A DNA stretch of 38,113 bases. It comes from DATFLS01 sp964413425. Its GTDB lineage: Bacteria > Fidelibacterota > JAANXI01. The stretch is taken from contig CAYPST010000029.1 of NCBI GenBank assembly GCA_964413425.1, forward strand, positions 1 to 38,113, written 5' to 3'. Positions 1 to 8,134 of the stretch are shown here, piece after piece. Below the pieces are notes generated by a model, which did not search any database, was not told where the DNA came from, and was given only the letters and a program-made list of their open reading frames with translations. A program made the translations under genes and the position numbers. Position 1 is the stretch's first letter, and each line of letters starts with the position of its first letter.

Positions 1-36
1 TTTTCGGGGAGGTGAACACGTACATTTTCTTTGTCG

Positions 37-68
37 ATTGAGCGATTTATGGAAACAAATCGCTCAAT
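37..68. repeat. perfect 12-bp inverted repeat near left edge
   Basis: ATTGAGCGATTT (37-48) and AAATCGCTCAAT (57-68) are exact inverted repeats around an 8-base loop. The stem lies about 90 bases before the DUF3108 start. It could be the terminator of a gene to the left, although the following T tract is weak, or an operator for the DUF3108 gene. The structure is seen directly; the role is not known. Confidence 0.5.
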
Positions 69-160
69 TTGGGTTATTAAAAAGAAAAACAAAAAACAGG
101 ATACTCATTCTTTCGTATTTAATTTGATTTCACTCATAGCAAAAGGTAAACTACAGCCTT

Positions 161-913
161 ATGAAATCTCTAATCCTGTTCATGTCGATTGTGCTCGCAG
201 CAATTCCCTGGGATCTGAATGCGCGCGACATCCGGATCGGTGAGAAACTCACCTTCCAATTGAAATATGGTTTGATCAATGCCGGGACATCCACCATGGA
301 AGTCCAGGGTGTTGAGACCATGCATGGTCATACCACTTACCGACTATACTCACGCACCAGATCGAACAATTTCATAGATACTTTCTATAAAGTCCGGGAT
401 TCCATTACAAGCTGGATTGATACGTCGTCCCTTGCCACGGTGCAATTTAAAAAATCACTGAATGAGGGTAAATATCAGAAAGATTATCGCGTGTGGTTCG
501 ACTATGAGGATATGCGGGCCATCTCTTCGGATACCACCTTCTCGATTGAAGCACAAATGCAGGATGTGCTGTCCCTTTTTTACTACATCCGCTCCTTCGA
601 TCTCAGTGTTGGGGATACGATTCGAATGAGTAACTTCGATAATGATAAAATTTCGCCCTTCTGGATCGCCGTCGAGAAAGAAGAGCAGGTAAAGGTCCCT
701 GCCGGCACCTATGACTGCCTCGTAGTCGAACCCTTTGTAGAATCGGATTTCCTGTTTAAATATGAGGGTAAACTCAGAATCTGGTTTACGAAAGATGCGC
801 GGAATCTTCCCGTATTAATGAAAAGCAAAGCGCGTTTTGGCTCAATGATTTTGCGATTGACCTCCTATGAGTCGGGCACAACCGACGACACGGCTCAATC
901 CGGCGGACTGTGA
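161..913 (+). CDS. DUF3108 family periplasmic/envelope protein
   Basis: The 250-residue product begins with a short basic end and a hydrophobic segment (about residues 3-20), a Sec signal peptide. The mature part is a beta-rich single domain typical of DUF3108, with early GEKLTFQLKYG and GTSTMEV motifs, a central tract around DTFYKVRDSI, and the later PAGTYDCLVVEP segment that marks this family. The role of DUF3108 proteins is unsettled; they are exported envelope proteins in Gram-negative and FCB bacteria. The ATG at 161 puts the signal peptide at the N-terminus, but the nearest purine-rich stretch (AAAAGG) is about 13 bases upstream, so the ribosome site is weak. The gene converges on rseP. 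Family assignment is fairly sure; function is unknown. Confidence 0.82.
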   Translation: MKSLILFMSIVLAAIPWDLNARDIRIGEKLTFQLKYGLINAGTSTMEVQGVETMHGHTTYRLYSRTRSNNFIDTFYKVRDSITSWIDTSSLATVQFKKSLNEGKYQKDYRVWFDYEDMRAISSDTTFSIEAQMQDVLSLFYYIRSFDLSVGDTIRMSNFDNDKISPFWIAVEKEEQVKVPAGTYDCLVVEPFVESDFLFKYEGKLRIWFTKDARNLPVLMKSKARFGSMILRLTSYESGTTDDTAQSGGL

Positions 914-952
914 GCCCGGGTAGCATACTGTTGCTCCATAGTCTTCTCCCGC

Positions 953-979
953 TTGAGAGTGTTTAATCAACAGTCTCAA
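953..979. terminator. hairpin between convergent DUF3108 and rseP genes
   Basis: TTGAGAGTGTT (953-963) and AACAGTCTCAA (969-979) form an 11-bp stem with one mismatch and a 5-base loop. It sits between the 3' ends of two convergent genes, where a two-way terminator is expected. No clear T tract follows on either strand, so intrinsic termination is only a guess. Confidence 0.3.
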
Positions 980-1003
980 CGATCCAATCGAAGATTCCTT
1001 CCT

Positions 1004-1028
1004 CGAGGCATCATCTAAACAGACTCAG
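1004..1028 (-). repeat. dispersed repeat copy A (GAGTCTRTTTAGA core)
   Basis: Read on the minus strand this is CTGAGTCTGTTTAGATGATG followed by CCTCG. It closely matches the + strand sequence at 25970-25994, which reads CTGAGTCTATTTAGAAAACG and then CCTCG (four differences over 25 bases). Shorter relatives lie at 15838 and 37354. All four copies are intergenic; this one is just past the rseP stop. Confidence 0.5.
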
Positions 1029-1061
1029 ACAGAGAAAGTGTATCGTGATATTTGTCAGATT

Positions 1062-2123
1062 CTACATCAGGCGGGCAATGTCATTGAATATCACAAAGAT
1101 CATTAAAGCCAGCAGCAATGCCATACCAATTTGTTGAATGACCATGCGGGTCCGCACAGATAACGGCTCACCTTTGATTCCTTCGGTAAAAATAATGACC
1201 AGGTGTCCGCCGTCCAGAGCCGGAATGGGCAGGATATTTAAGAACCCGATATTAATACTGATGATTGCGATTAAATTGAGTAAATCGAGGAAGCCGCTTC
1301 TGGCAGATTCACCCACAAGTTTCGCGATAAAAACCGGCCCTCCGATGGATTGGAGAGATTCCTCGCCGGTGATCAACATTTTCAACGAGAGCACCGTAAT
1401 TTTCCCCCACTGCCACATCTGGGAAACACCTGCACCCGCAGACTCGAATACACCAGCATCACGATAGGTCGTTTTCGGCGCTATACCAATCAACCCAACT
1501 TCCTTGAGATCACCATCCACCATCTGGCGTTCAACCCGGGTGGTCAAAGTTGCCTGGTGTTCCTGCCCATTACTCAGCCAGGTAACGGTAATTTCCTGAT
1601 TCGGTTTACTGTGGACAACAGAGGTCAATTCCTGCCAGGTGCTCACTGATTGGGCGTTCACTGCTATGATTTCATCACCGGGGTTCATTCCTGCTTTGTC
1701 CGCCGGATAATCGTCGGCCACGTGTTCGACTCTCGTGGTGTCTGAGACCTCCGGAATTCCGACGTTCAGAGTTACAAATCCGAACAGCACTGCTGCCAGC
1801 AGAAAGTTCATAATAACTCCGGCCGAGATAATAAATACTTTTTTGGGGGTACTTTTTGTAGCAAATTCCCAGGGTTCACCCTTGATCTCTTCCTCCATGC
1901 TCTCGTCCAGCATGCCGGCCATTTTTACATATCCACCCAGCGGGACGATTCCCACACAATATTCAGTCTCGCCCTTTTTCTTTTTGAGAACATGGGGCGG
2001 GAACCCAATGGAAAAACGGTCTACTCGCACTCCGGAGAGCTTCGCTGCAAGGAAGTGACCCAATTCGTGCACGAAAATAATAATGCCCAGCGCAAAGACA
2101 ATTGCAGCTATATTGGTTAACAT
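1062..2123 (-). CDS. rseP: RseP-type site-2 intramembrane zinc metalloprotease
   Basis: The product is a 353-residue membrane protease of the M50 family, which cuts membrane-anchored anti-sigma factors or leftover signal peptides within the inner membrane. The first membrane helix carries the zinc motif HELGH (residues 19-23). A single PDZ domain spans about 133-197, and the C-terminal membrane part holds the third zinc ligand in LDGGH (303-307). E. coli RseP has two PDZ domains and about 450 residues, so this is the shorter one-PDZ form. The ATG is preceded by GAGAAG at good spacing. It is the last gene of the lpx/bam operon, about 40 bases after dxr, the usual partner in many bacteria. The substrate here cannot be told from the sequence. 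Confidence 0.95.
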   Translation of the reverse strand: MLTNIAAIVFALGIIIFVHELGHFLAAKLSGVRVDRFSIGFPPHVLKKKKGETEYCVGIVPLGGYVKMAGMLDESMEEEIKGEPWEFATKSTPKKVFIISAGVIMNFLLAAVLFGFVTLNVGIPEVSDTTRVEHVADDYPADKAGMNPGDEIIAVNAQSVSTWQELTSVVHSKPNQEITVTWLSNGQEHQATLTTRVERQMVDGDLKEVGLIGIAPKTTYRDAGVFESAGAGVSQMWQWGKITVLSLKMLITGEESLQSIGGPVFIAKLVGESARSGFLDLLNLIAIISINIGFLNILPIPALDGGHLVIIFTEGIKGEPLSVRTRMVIQQIGMALLLALMIFVIFNDIARLM

Positions 2124-2163
2124 ATGTATCTTCTCAATTCAGTTAAGTTCATTTGATGGCATC

Positions 2164-3342
2164 TTATTCAATATCCGAATCATATTTTAATTTATGTGTT
2201 AAATACGCCTTTGTCCACCGCTCGGTTTCAATAATATCCTCCAGCTCGGGATCTGGGACAGGATGATGCGCGTTCATTGCAGCATCCACCAATCGCGGAA
2301 TTTGATGGAACCCGATGGCATTGTCCAGAAAGGCATACACGGCAAATTCATTGGCGACATTCAGCACTGCCGGCATTGTGCCGCCGGCTTGAATTGCTTC
2401 AAAGGCTAATGCCATGCACGGGAATTTCTCAAAATCAGGCCGCTCAAACGACAGAGTATTCACCGCGGCCAGATCAAGAGTTTCCCAGTGGGCGTCGACA
2501 TGCTCGGGATAGGTCAGGGCGTACTGGATGGGAATTTTCATATCGGGAAGTCCCAGTTGTGCTTTCACCGAGCCGTCGAGAAACTCAACCATGGAATGAA
2601 TGATGGACTGCGGGTGAATCACCACATCGATGGCATTCACATCCATATCGAACAACCAGTGGGCCTCAATCACTTCCAACCCCTTATTCGCCATGGTGGC
2701 AGAGTCGATGGTTATTTTTTTTCCCATACTCCAGTTCGGATGGTTGAGTGCCTGGTCAACGGTAATGCCCGGGAATTCTGCTTTGGGCACCTCCCGGAAA
2801 GGCCCGCCGGAGCCGGTTAAAATTATTTTTTTGACCTGCTGCAAATCCTCACCCACCAGGCATTGCCAGATAGCACTATGTTCACTGTCCACCGGATACA
2901 GTTCAACCCCGGTAATCTCCAGAAGGTGATTGATCACGGCTCCTGCCATGACCAGTGATTCTTTATTCGATAAGGCCACGTTCACGCCACTCTCAATGGC
3001 CGCCACCGTCGGTTCCATACCTGGCGCACCTACGATGGCGTTCAGCAGTAATGTGCAGTCATCACGGGCGGCCAGTTCCAGGAGTCCGGTTCGTCCGCCA
3101 TACACAGCAATTCCCTGATCCTGCAGGGCATCTTTGACAATTTCATATCCCGATTCATCTGCGATACAGACCGCTTTCGGATGAAATTCCCGGGCCTGCC
3201 GGATCAGCCGTTCGGCGTTTCCGTAAGCGGATAATCCGATGACCGAAAACCGGTCCTGGTTTTCAGTAATGACCCGGAGGGCATTCTCACCAATTGATCC
3301 GGTGCTTCCCAGTACAGTTACATACTTGATGGCAGACTCCAT
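2164..3342 (-). CDS. dxr: 1-deoxy-D-xylulose 5-phosphate reductoisomerase
   Basis: Dxr (392 residues, normal length) converts DXP to 2-C-methyl-D-erythritol 4-phosphate with NADPH, the committed step of the MEP isoprenoid pathway in the cytoplasm. The NADPH-binding loop GSTGSIGEN is at 12-20. SNKESLVMAG (125-134), the metal ligands in PVDSEHSAIWQC (D152, E154) and the flexible loop NHPNWSMGKK (200-209) are all intact, with E223 in KGLEVIEAHWLF. The start overlaps the end of the upstream outer-membrane-like gene by 25 bases, which suggests translational coupling; the ATG itself has only a weak ribosome site. Together with uppS at the head of the operon it links isoprenoid supply to lipid-carrier synthesis. 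Confidence 0.97.
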   Translation of the reverse strand: MESAIKYVTVLGSTGSIGENALRVITENQDRFSVIGLSAYGNAERLIRQAREFHPKAVCIADESGYEIVKDALQDQGIAVYGGRTGLLELAARDDCTLLLNAIVGAPGMEPTVAAIESGVNVALSNKESLVMAGAVINHLLEITGVELYPVDSEHSAIWQCLVGEDLQQVKKIILTGSGGPFREVPKAEFPGITVDQALNHPNWSMGKKITIDSATMANKGLEVIEAHWLFDMDVNAIDVVIHPQSIIHSMVEFLDGSVKAQLGLPDMKIPIQYALTYPEHVDAHWETLDLAAVNTLSFERPDFEKFPCMALAFEAIQAGGTMPAVLNVANEFAVYAFLDNAIGFHQIPRLVDAAMNAHHPVPDPELEDIIETERWTKAYLTHKLKYDSDIE

Positions 3343-4085
3343 CCCAGTTCAACAATACAATTCCAAATACGTCCATCTGTGCGTAATGTAATGCCACCAT
3401 TGATTCGTTGCCAGGACCGAATGGCCTTTAGCCCCAGATGAACCACCCGATGTTCGAATTCTCCTGTAAACTGTGCCCCGAGATCTGCAGCCTGTGTGAC
3501 ATTCATCCGCCCTGTTACAAAACTCACTGTTACGTCCAGGGAAGTAACCCAGTGGTTATAGTAGCGCGAATACTGGATGCTGAAATCAAGGTCACTGGAT
3601 GTCACAATCTGCGTACCGTCCAATTTTTGCACCAGCACCCCCAGTGCCAGCGTATGCAAGGTATCGGTCCCGACACCAGACCGATAGCGGGCGCCAAAGC
3701 CATTGAATACGGCAAGCTCTCCATCAATCACCATGGGATTATACCGCAGCATGATCTGTAAGTTCGGAGTCAGGTCTGCCATGCCGGTAAAGGAGCCTGC
3801 TGTGGTAATTTTCGTCTCCTCAGGGGACCAATATCGCGTGTTCGAGCCGCTCCACGCCATCGTATGCTGATAGTAGAACTGAATCCGCGGGAACGCCCGG
3901 GTGAGCCGGAACACAACGCCTGGCATATGCCCGAAATGCACACCCACATGGTTAGAGAATTGTTCCAGATCCCGGGAAATCGTTGTCGAGTCGCTCTGTG
4001 CAAAATCCATGGGAAAATGATACTGCCCGTATGCTCTGTCTCCCAGAGAAAGCAACAGAAGACTAAGCAGGATGATGCGATACAT
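3318..4085 (-). CDS. predicted exported outer-membrane beta-barrel-like protein, unknown function
   Basis: I do not recognise the family. The frame is open further upstream, but the start that makes sense is the ATG at 4085: it begins MYRIILLSLLLLSLG, a clear signal peptide with likely cleavage near AYG-Q, and it overlaps the end of lipM by 23 bases. The mature part of about 235 residues alternates polar and aromatic residues in short strands (FRLTRAFPRIQFYYQHT, LQIMLRYNP, HLGLKAIRSW), has no long hydrophobic helix, and ends in WSLPSSM after a strand-like stretch. This is what a small outer-membrane barrel looks like. Its place downstream of bamA and the lpx genes fits an envelope role. The barrel is inference from composition, not a domain match. 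Confidence 0.6.
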   Translation of the reverse strand: MYRIILLSLLLLSLGDRAYGQYHFPMDFAQSDSTTISRDLEQFSNHVGVHFGHMPGVVFRLTRAFPRIQFYYQHTMAWSGSNTRYWSPEETKITTAGSFTGMADLTPNLQIMLRYNPMVIDGELAVFNGFGARYRSGVGTDTLHTLALGVLVQKLDGTQIVTSSDLDFSIQYSRYYNHWVTSLDVTVSFVTGRMNVTQAADLGAQFTGEFEHRVVHLGLKAIRSWQRINGGITLRTDGRIWNCIVELGWSLPSSM

Positions 4086-4890
4086 GCTGAGTCGACAGAG
4101 AATAGTTCTGCACCGATGCTTGAATTGTCCGGATTTCTGTTTCCGTGAAGTCTTGTATTGTATATTCACAGTTGAAATGGTGCTGAAATGCCCTGGTGAT
4201 GCAGGCTGCGAGTTCCCCGAGGTCCGGAGAAGCAGCAAGATGCCGCTGCAGATAAGTGGTGGACGATTTCAGCGTTACACTGATTTGATCCTGGCTGGCG
4301 GTTGAAGCCTTCAGCAAGGAAGCGATGTCCTGGTGTGCCGGGCCTACTAATATGGAACCATGCTGCAAGATGGTATTCGCGAATTTTCGCTGTGCACTCC
4401 CCACGCTTTTTTTCCCGTTAATCTGGAGTTCATATTTTGTGGATGAAGAGAAACAAATCTCTCCGGCCGATGAGGAGGTATAATGCTCCTGCAGGTTATC
4501 TGACTGCTCACGTAATTCGATATTCACTCCCAACTGTCGAATCCCCTCGGCCAATGCCTGGCTGATTCGATTATGCACAGAATGCACACCCCCGGAGGCC
4601 AGCGGCGAGTGCACCGGCAGGACCACAGCATACGTGAGTTCGTCAGCATGTAACACGGCGCGCCCCCCGGTGGGACGGCGGACCACATCAATACCAGCCT
4701 CCGCACACCTCTTAAAATTAATGCGTTTCTCGGACTGGTGATATCCGAGGGAAAGAGCAGGTGGCTGCCATCGATACAACCGTAAAGCTGGCAGGCTACT
4801 CTCCGACCCGGCCAGACAGGCATCTGCAGCCATATGAAAAGCACCGGTATCCTGTCGAACCGGAATCAGCCTCCATGAAGAGGCTCCCAT
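4063..4890 (-). CDS. lipM: octanoyltransferase LipM-like (BPL/LplA/LipB family)
   Basis: The 275-residue protein belongs to the biotin/lipoate ligase and transferase fold. It has RRPTGGRAVLH (71-81) followed by DELTY, the LipM/LipL pattern, where LplA ligases usually read RRxSGGGAVxHD. A cysteine (C146) sits in GEICFSSSTKYEL, where LipM carries its catalytic cysteine, then NGKKSVGSAQ (158-167) with the conserved lysine, and QHGSIL (176-181). These features favour transfer of octanoyl groups from acyl carrier protein to the H protein of glycine cleavage or to E2 subunits, rather than ATP-dependent lipoate ligation. The start codon overlaps the lpxA stop by one base (TAATG). Both lipM and lpxA use acyl-ACP donors, which may explain the co-location. 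LplA remains the alternative name. Confidence 0.8.
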   Translation of the reverse strand: MGASSWRLIPVRQDTGAFHMAADACLAGSESSLPALRLYRWQPPALSLGYHQSEKRINFKRCAEAGIDVVRRPTGGRAVLHADELTYAVVLPVHSPLASGGVHSVHNRISQALAEGIRQLGVNIELREQSDNLQEHYTSSSAGEICFSSSTKYELQINGKKSVGSAQRKFANTILQHGSILVGPAHQDIASLLKASTASQDQISVTLKSSTTYLQRHLAASPDLGELAACITRAFQHHFNCEYTIQDFTETEIRTIQASVQNYSLSTQHVSHHPA

Positions 4891-5660
4891 TAGTGAATCA
4901 GGCCGCGCTTACTGTGTTCAACAAAGTGGATAATCTGCCGGATTTCCTCAGTCTGGGGCAATTCTGCTTTAATCTTACCCACCGCCTGCGACGTATTGTA
5001 TTCGGAGCGAAAAATAAGCCGGTAGGCTTTTTTTATTAACGTTCGGGTTTCATTCTCAAATCCACGCCGCCGGAGCCCAACCGCATTGAGTCCGAAGTAA
5101 GAAAGTGGCTCTGAACTCGCAAGTACAAAGGGGGGAACATCCTTCGTTACCCGGACACCCCCTCCCACAAAACTGTGTCTCCCAATCCGGACGAACTGAT
5201 GAATGGGCACCAGTCCGCCGATGCTGGCATAATCCTCGATGGTGACGTGTCCCGCTAAATTAACCGCGTTCGCCAGGATCACATAATCGCCCACCAGACA
5301 ATCATGTGCAATATGCACATACGCCATAATCAGACAATCATGGCCCACAATAGTTTTGAGTCGATCTTCCGTACCTCTGTGAATGGTGGCATATTCACGA
5401 ATGACCGTGTTCGCGCCGATTTCCGTGAAAGTATCTTCGCCCTTGAACTTTAAATCCTGCGGAATTTCACCGACTACGGCGCCCTGGAAGACCTTGCAGT
5501 TTTGACGCAGAATCGTATTTTCTCCAATCAGAGCATGGGCATGAATTTCCACTCCATCTTCTATGATTGCCCCTCCTCGGATTATGGAGTAGGGCCCAAC
5601 GACCACATCATCACCAAGTTGTGCCGATTCATCGACAATCGCTGTGGGATGAATACTCAA
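4890..5660 (-). CDS. lpxA: UDP-N-acetylglucosamine O-acyltransferase, TTG start
   Basis: LpxA moves a 3-hydroxyacyl chain from ACP to UDP-GlcNAc (or its 3-amino form), the first step of lipid A synthesis. The 256-residue length is normal. The N-terminal two thirds are left-handed beta-helix hexapeptide repeats. The catalytic histidine is H119 in YVHIAHDC (equivalent to E. coli H125), and the C-terminal helical domain begins after the DVPPF turn. The start codon is TTG at 5660, giving (M)SIHPTAIVDE at the family N-terminus, with AGGAAG inside the last codons of lpxC-fabZ about 9 bases upstream. The gap to that gene is 3 bases. A Gfo/Idh enzyme near lpxB raises the possibility of a diamino sugar substrate. 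Confidence 0.96.
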   Translation of the reverse strand: MSIHPTAIVDESAQLGDDVVVGPYSIIRGGAIIEDGVEIHAHALIGENTILRQNCKVFQGAVVGEIPQDLKFKGEDTFTEIGANTVIREYATIHRGTEDRLKTIVGHDCLIMAYVHIAHDCLVGDYVILANAVNLAGHVTIEDYASIGGLVPIHQFVRIGRHSFVGGGVRVTKDVPPFVLASSEPLSYFGLNAVGLRRRGFENETRTLIKKAYRLIFRSEYNTSQAVGKIKAELPQTEEIRQIIHFVEHSKRGLIH

Positions 5661-5663
5661 AGG

Positions 5664-7061
5664 TTATTCTTCCTGTTCTACAATCGAAGCACTTAATTCC
5701 GCTTCCGCAACCACCTGGCCATCCACATAAGCTCTGCCCTGCATTTTACAAATCGATAACCGATACTTCAATAGTTCCAGCTCCAGCCGAATTTGATCGC
5801 CCGGTATGATGGGCTTCCGAAACTTGACTTTGTCTATTGAGGTAAAATAGACCAATTTATTTTCCGGATTTTCCACGGTATTCAGCAGGAGCACCCCACC
5901 GGCCTGGCCCATAGATTCCAAAACCATCACGCCCGGCATAATCGGTTTGTCCGGAAAATGCCCCTCGAAGAAGGGTTCATTGATGGTGACATTTTTAATG
6001 GCAATCACCCGTTTTTCAGGCTCCAGATCCAGGATGCGATCCACCAACAGGAACGGATACCGATGCGGGAGAATTTTGGTAATAGCGCGAATATCAAAAA
6101 AGTACTGGCCCGGATCTCTCCCCTGGTATTTTTCCCGCAGCATCTGCCGTTCATATTCTTTCTTAATCTTCTTCACCAGTTCCACGTTCGCGGCATGGCC
6201 GCTGCGCGCTGCGATGATATGTCCCCGGATCGGTATCCCAAGCAATGCCATATCCCCAAGGAGATCAACCACTTTATGCCGCACAGGTTCGTTATAGAAT
6301 CGCAATTCTTTGCTGTCCAGGATACCGTTATTTCCCAGGGTAATATCCTCTTCGATTTTGAACAGCTGCTTCAGACGATTAAATTCCGATTCATCAATCT
6401 TCCGATCCACAATCACAATCGCATTGTCAACATTCCCCCCTCTGATCAGACCCTGCTCCTTCAGTTTCTCCACTTCATGGAGAAAACAGAACGTCCGAGC
6501 CGGTGCAAACTCTTCAGCAAATTCGTCTTCCAGTGAATACAAGGCAGTATACTGGGTGCCGAGATGCGGATTTCGATAATCAATCATAAACGTGATGCGC
6601 AGCCGATCCGAGGGGAGCAAGTGCACATCCACCTCCCGCTCCGGATCCGAATAGGTGATGGTTTTATCGATTTGCAGTTCGTATCGCTCTTCATCCTGTT
6701 CGCGAAATCCTGCATTAAGCAAGGCATCCACGTACGGTTTGGAACTTCCGTCTATTACCGGTGGCTCAGGGCCATCCAGCTCAATCAATACATTATCAAG
6801 CTGCAGTCCTGCCAGTGCTGCCAGCACATGCTCAACAGTATGCACCTTGGCCCCGTTTGCCTGAATGGTGGTTCCCCTGTCAATATTCACGACATGGTCA
6901 ATATCCGCCCGGATAGCCGGGGCATTTTCCAGGTCAGTGCGCTTGAATTGATACCCCGAATTCACCTCCGCGGATTTGAAGGTCATTGTGCAGGGTTTTC
7001 CGGTATGTAGTCCATAGCCTTTCACTGATATGGGATTCTGGATAGTTCGTTGTTTACTCAC
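5664..7061 (-). CDS. lpxC-fabZ: LpxC-FabZ fusion: UDP-3-O-acyl-GlcNAc deacetylase / 3-hydroxyacyl-ACP dehydratase
   Basis: This 465-residue protein joins two enzymes. Residues 1 to about 305 are LpxC, the zinc deacetylase and committed step of lipid A synthesis: zinc ligands H78 (EHVLAAL), H262 and D266 (HKVVDLLGD), and the catalytic H289 in SGHAANV. After a linker of about 15 residues, from about 322 to the end is FabZ, the dehydratase of fatty-acid elongation, with catalytic H333 in LPHRYPFLLVD and E382 in PGVMVLESMGQ. Both active sites look complete. The fusion is a known trait of Bacteroidota and relatives. It would hold together the two enzymes that compete for hydroxyacyl flux. The start is GTG at 7061, 2 bases after the lpxD stop. 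Confidence 0.97.
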   Translation of the reverse strand: MSKQRTIQNPISVKGYGLHTGKPCTMTFKSAEVNSGYQFKRTDLENAPAIRADIDHVVNIDRGTTIQANGAKVHTVEHVLAALAGLQLDNVLIELDGPEPPVIDGSSKPYVDALLNAGFREQDEERYELQIDKTITYSDPEREVDVHLLPSDRLRITFMIDYRNPHLGTQYTALYSLEDEFAEEFAPARTFCFLHEVEKLKEQGLIRGGNVDNAIVIVDRKIDESEFNRLKQLFKIEEDITLGNNGILDSKELRFYNEPVRHKVVDLLGDMALLGIPIRGHIIAARSGHAANVELVKKIKKEYERQMLREKYQGRDPGQYFFDIRAITKILPHRYPFLLVDRILDLEPEKRVIAIKNVTINEPFFEGHFPDKPIMPGVMVLESMGQAGGVLLLNTVENPENKLVYFTSIDKVKFRKPIIPGDQIRLELELLKYRLSICKMQGRAYVDGQVVAEAELSASIVEQEE

Positions 7062-7063
7062 TT

Positions 7064-8089
7064 CTATGTGTCTTTCTTGGTTATCTTTTTCTCCAGATTA
7101 CGCAGTCGCTGCGCATATTCCGGGAGTTTACGGATGTGGATCTTTTGTTTCTTCTCCTCTGTGTGAGCGACCGCCGGAAAGCCGGAGATTGTTTTACCAG
7201 GCGCGATATCTTTGGTGACTCCAGCCAGGGCAGCGATGGTTACGCCATCACCGATATGAATATGCCCGGCAATGCCCGTTTGCCCGCCCACGGTCACGAA
7301 GTTTCCCAGCCGGGTACTGCCGGAAATACCAACCTGTGAAACAATTAAGCAGCCTGTGCCGAGCTTCACATTATGCCCCACCTGGATTTGATTATCCAAT
7401 TTCGATCCCTTCCCGATGACCGTTTCTCCCAGGGTGGCGCGATCAATGGTACAGCCGGAACCGATTTCCACATCATCTTCAATCCGGACTATACCGACCT
7501 GGCGTATTTTTTGATGTTCACCCTCGTGGTAGACAAACCCGTATCCGTCACTGCCGATTATGGTCCCGCTGTGAATGATCACCCGGTCTCCGATGACAGT
7601 GCCATGATAGATGTTCACGTTTGAATGAATATAGCACTCTTCTCCAATTGTGGTGCCTCGCCCGATAGTAGCATGACTTTGAATCACCGTATTATCACCT
7701 ATCCTGGTATCGGTTTCTACCACAGCATAAGGGCCGATGGTGACATCTGCGCCCACCTCAACCGAGGAATCGACAATTGCGGTCTCATGAATTCCAGTAA
7801 AAGTCTCTGCTTCTTGTGGGCGGAAAACATCGATAAGCTTTTTCACTGCCAGTTGGGGGTTGCCCACCAGGAGACAAGGTGTGAAATCTCCACGATAATG
7901 CGAAGGCAGGATTACCGCACCGGCTTCGGTGGTTTCAAGATACTTGAAATATTTACTATTGCCAATGAAGGAAATATTCCGGGAGGTGGCATGCTGAATT
8001 TCAGCAATATCGGTAATAACGGTATCAGGTGAGCCACCTCGCAGCTCACCTGATATTATTTTGATAATTTCGGAAAGTGTTAATTCCAC
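7064..8089 (-). CDS. lpxD: UDP-3-O-acylglucosamine N-acyltransferase, GTG start
   Basis: LpxD adds the second hydroxyacyl chain (N-linked) to the deacetylated lipid A precursor. At 341 residues it is full length: an N-terminal uridine-binding domain (1 to about 100, including IQHATSRNISFIGN), a left-handed beta-helix of hexapeptide repeats (about 105-300), and a C-terminal helix. The catalytic histidine is H239 in QIQVGHNVKLG, the same number as in E. coli. The start is GTG at 8089; no ATG lies in frame at the family N-terminus. The leader after the ompH stop is 45 bases and holds only a weak ribosome site. Confidence 0.96.
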   Translation of the reverse strand: MELTLSEIIKIISGELRGGSPDTVITDIAEIQHATSRNISFIGNSKYFKYLETTEAGAVILPSHYRGDFTPCLLVGNPQLAVKKLIDVFRPQEAETFTGIHETAIVDSSVEVGADVTIGPYAVVETDTRIGDNTVIQSHATIGRGTTIGEECYIHSNVNIYHGTVIGDRVIIHSGTIIGSDGYGFVYHEGEHQKIRQVGIVRIEDDVEIGSGCTIDRATLGETVIGKGSKLDNQIQVGHNVKLGTGCLIVSQVGISGSTRLGNFVTVGGQTGIAGHIHIGDGVTIAALAGVTKDIAPGKTISGFPAVAHTEEKKQKIHIRKLPEYAQRLRNLEKKITKKDT

Positions 8090-8134
8090 GAATATGTTCT
8101 GTTTACCGGGACAGGATAATTTCTGGTCGAGACA

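Noticed and set aside
31..243. 70-codon plus-strand frame at the left edge
   Set aside because: It overlaps the DUF3108 signal peptide in another frame and runs through the inverted repeat at 37-68.
5958..6536. 192-codon plus-strand frame inside lpxC-fabZ
   Set aside because: It is antisense to an intact two-domain enzyme with all catalytic residues; a shadow frame.
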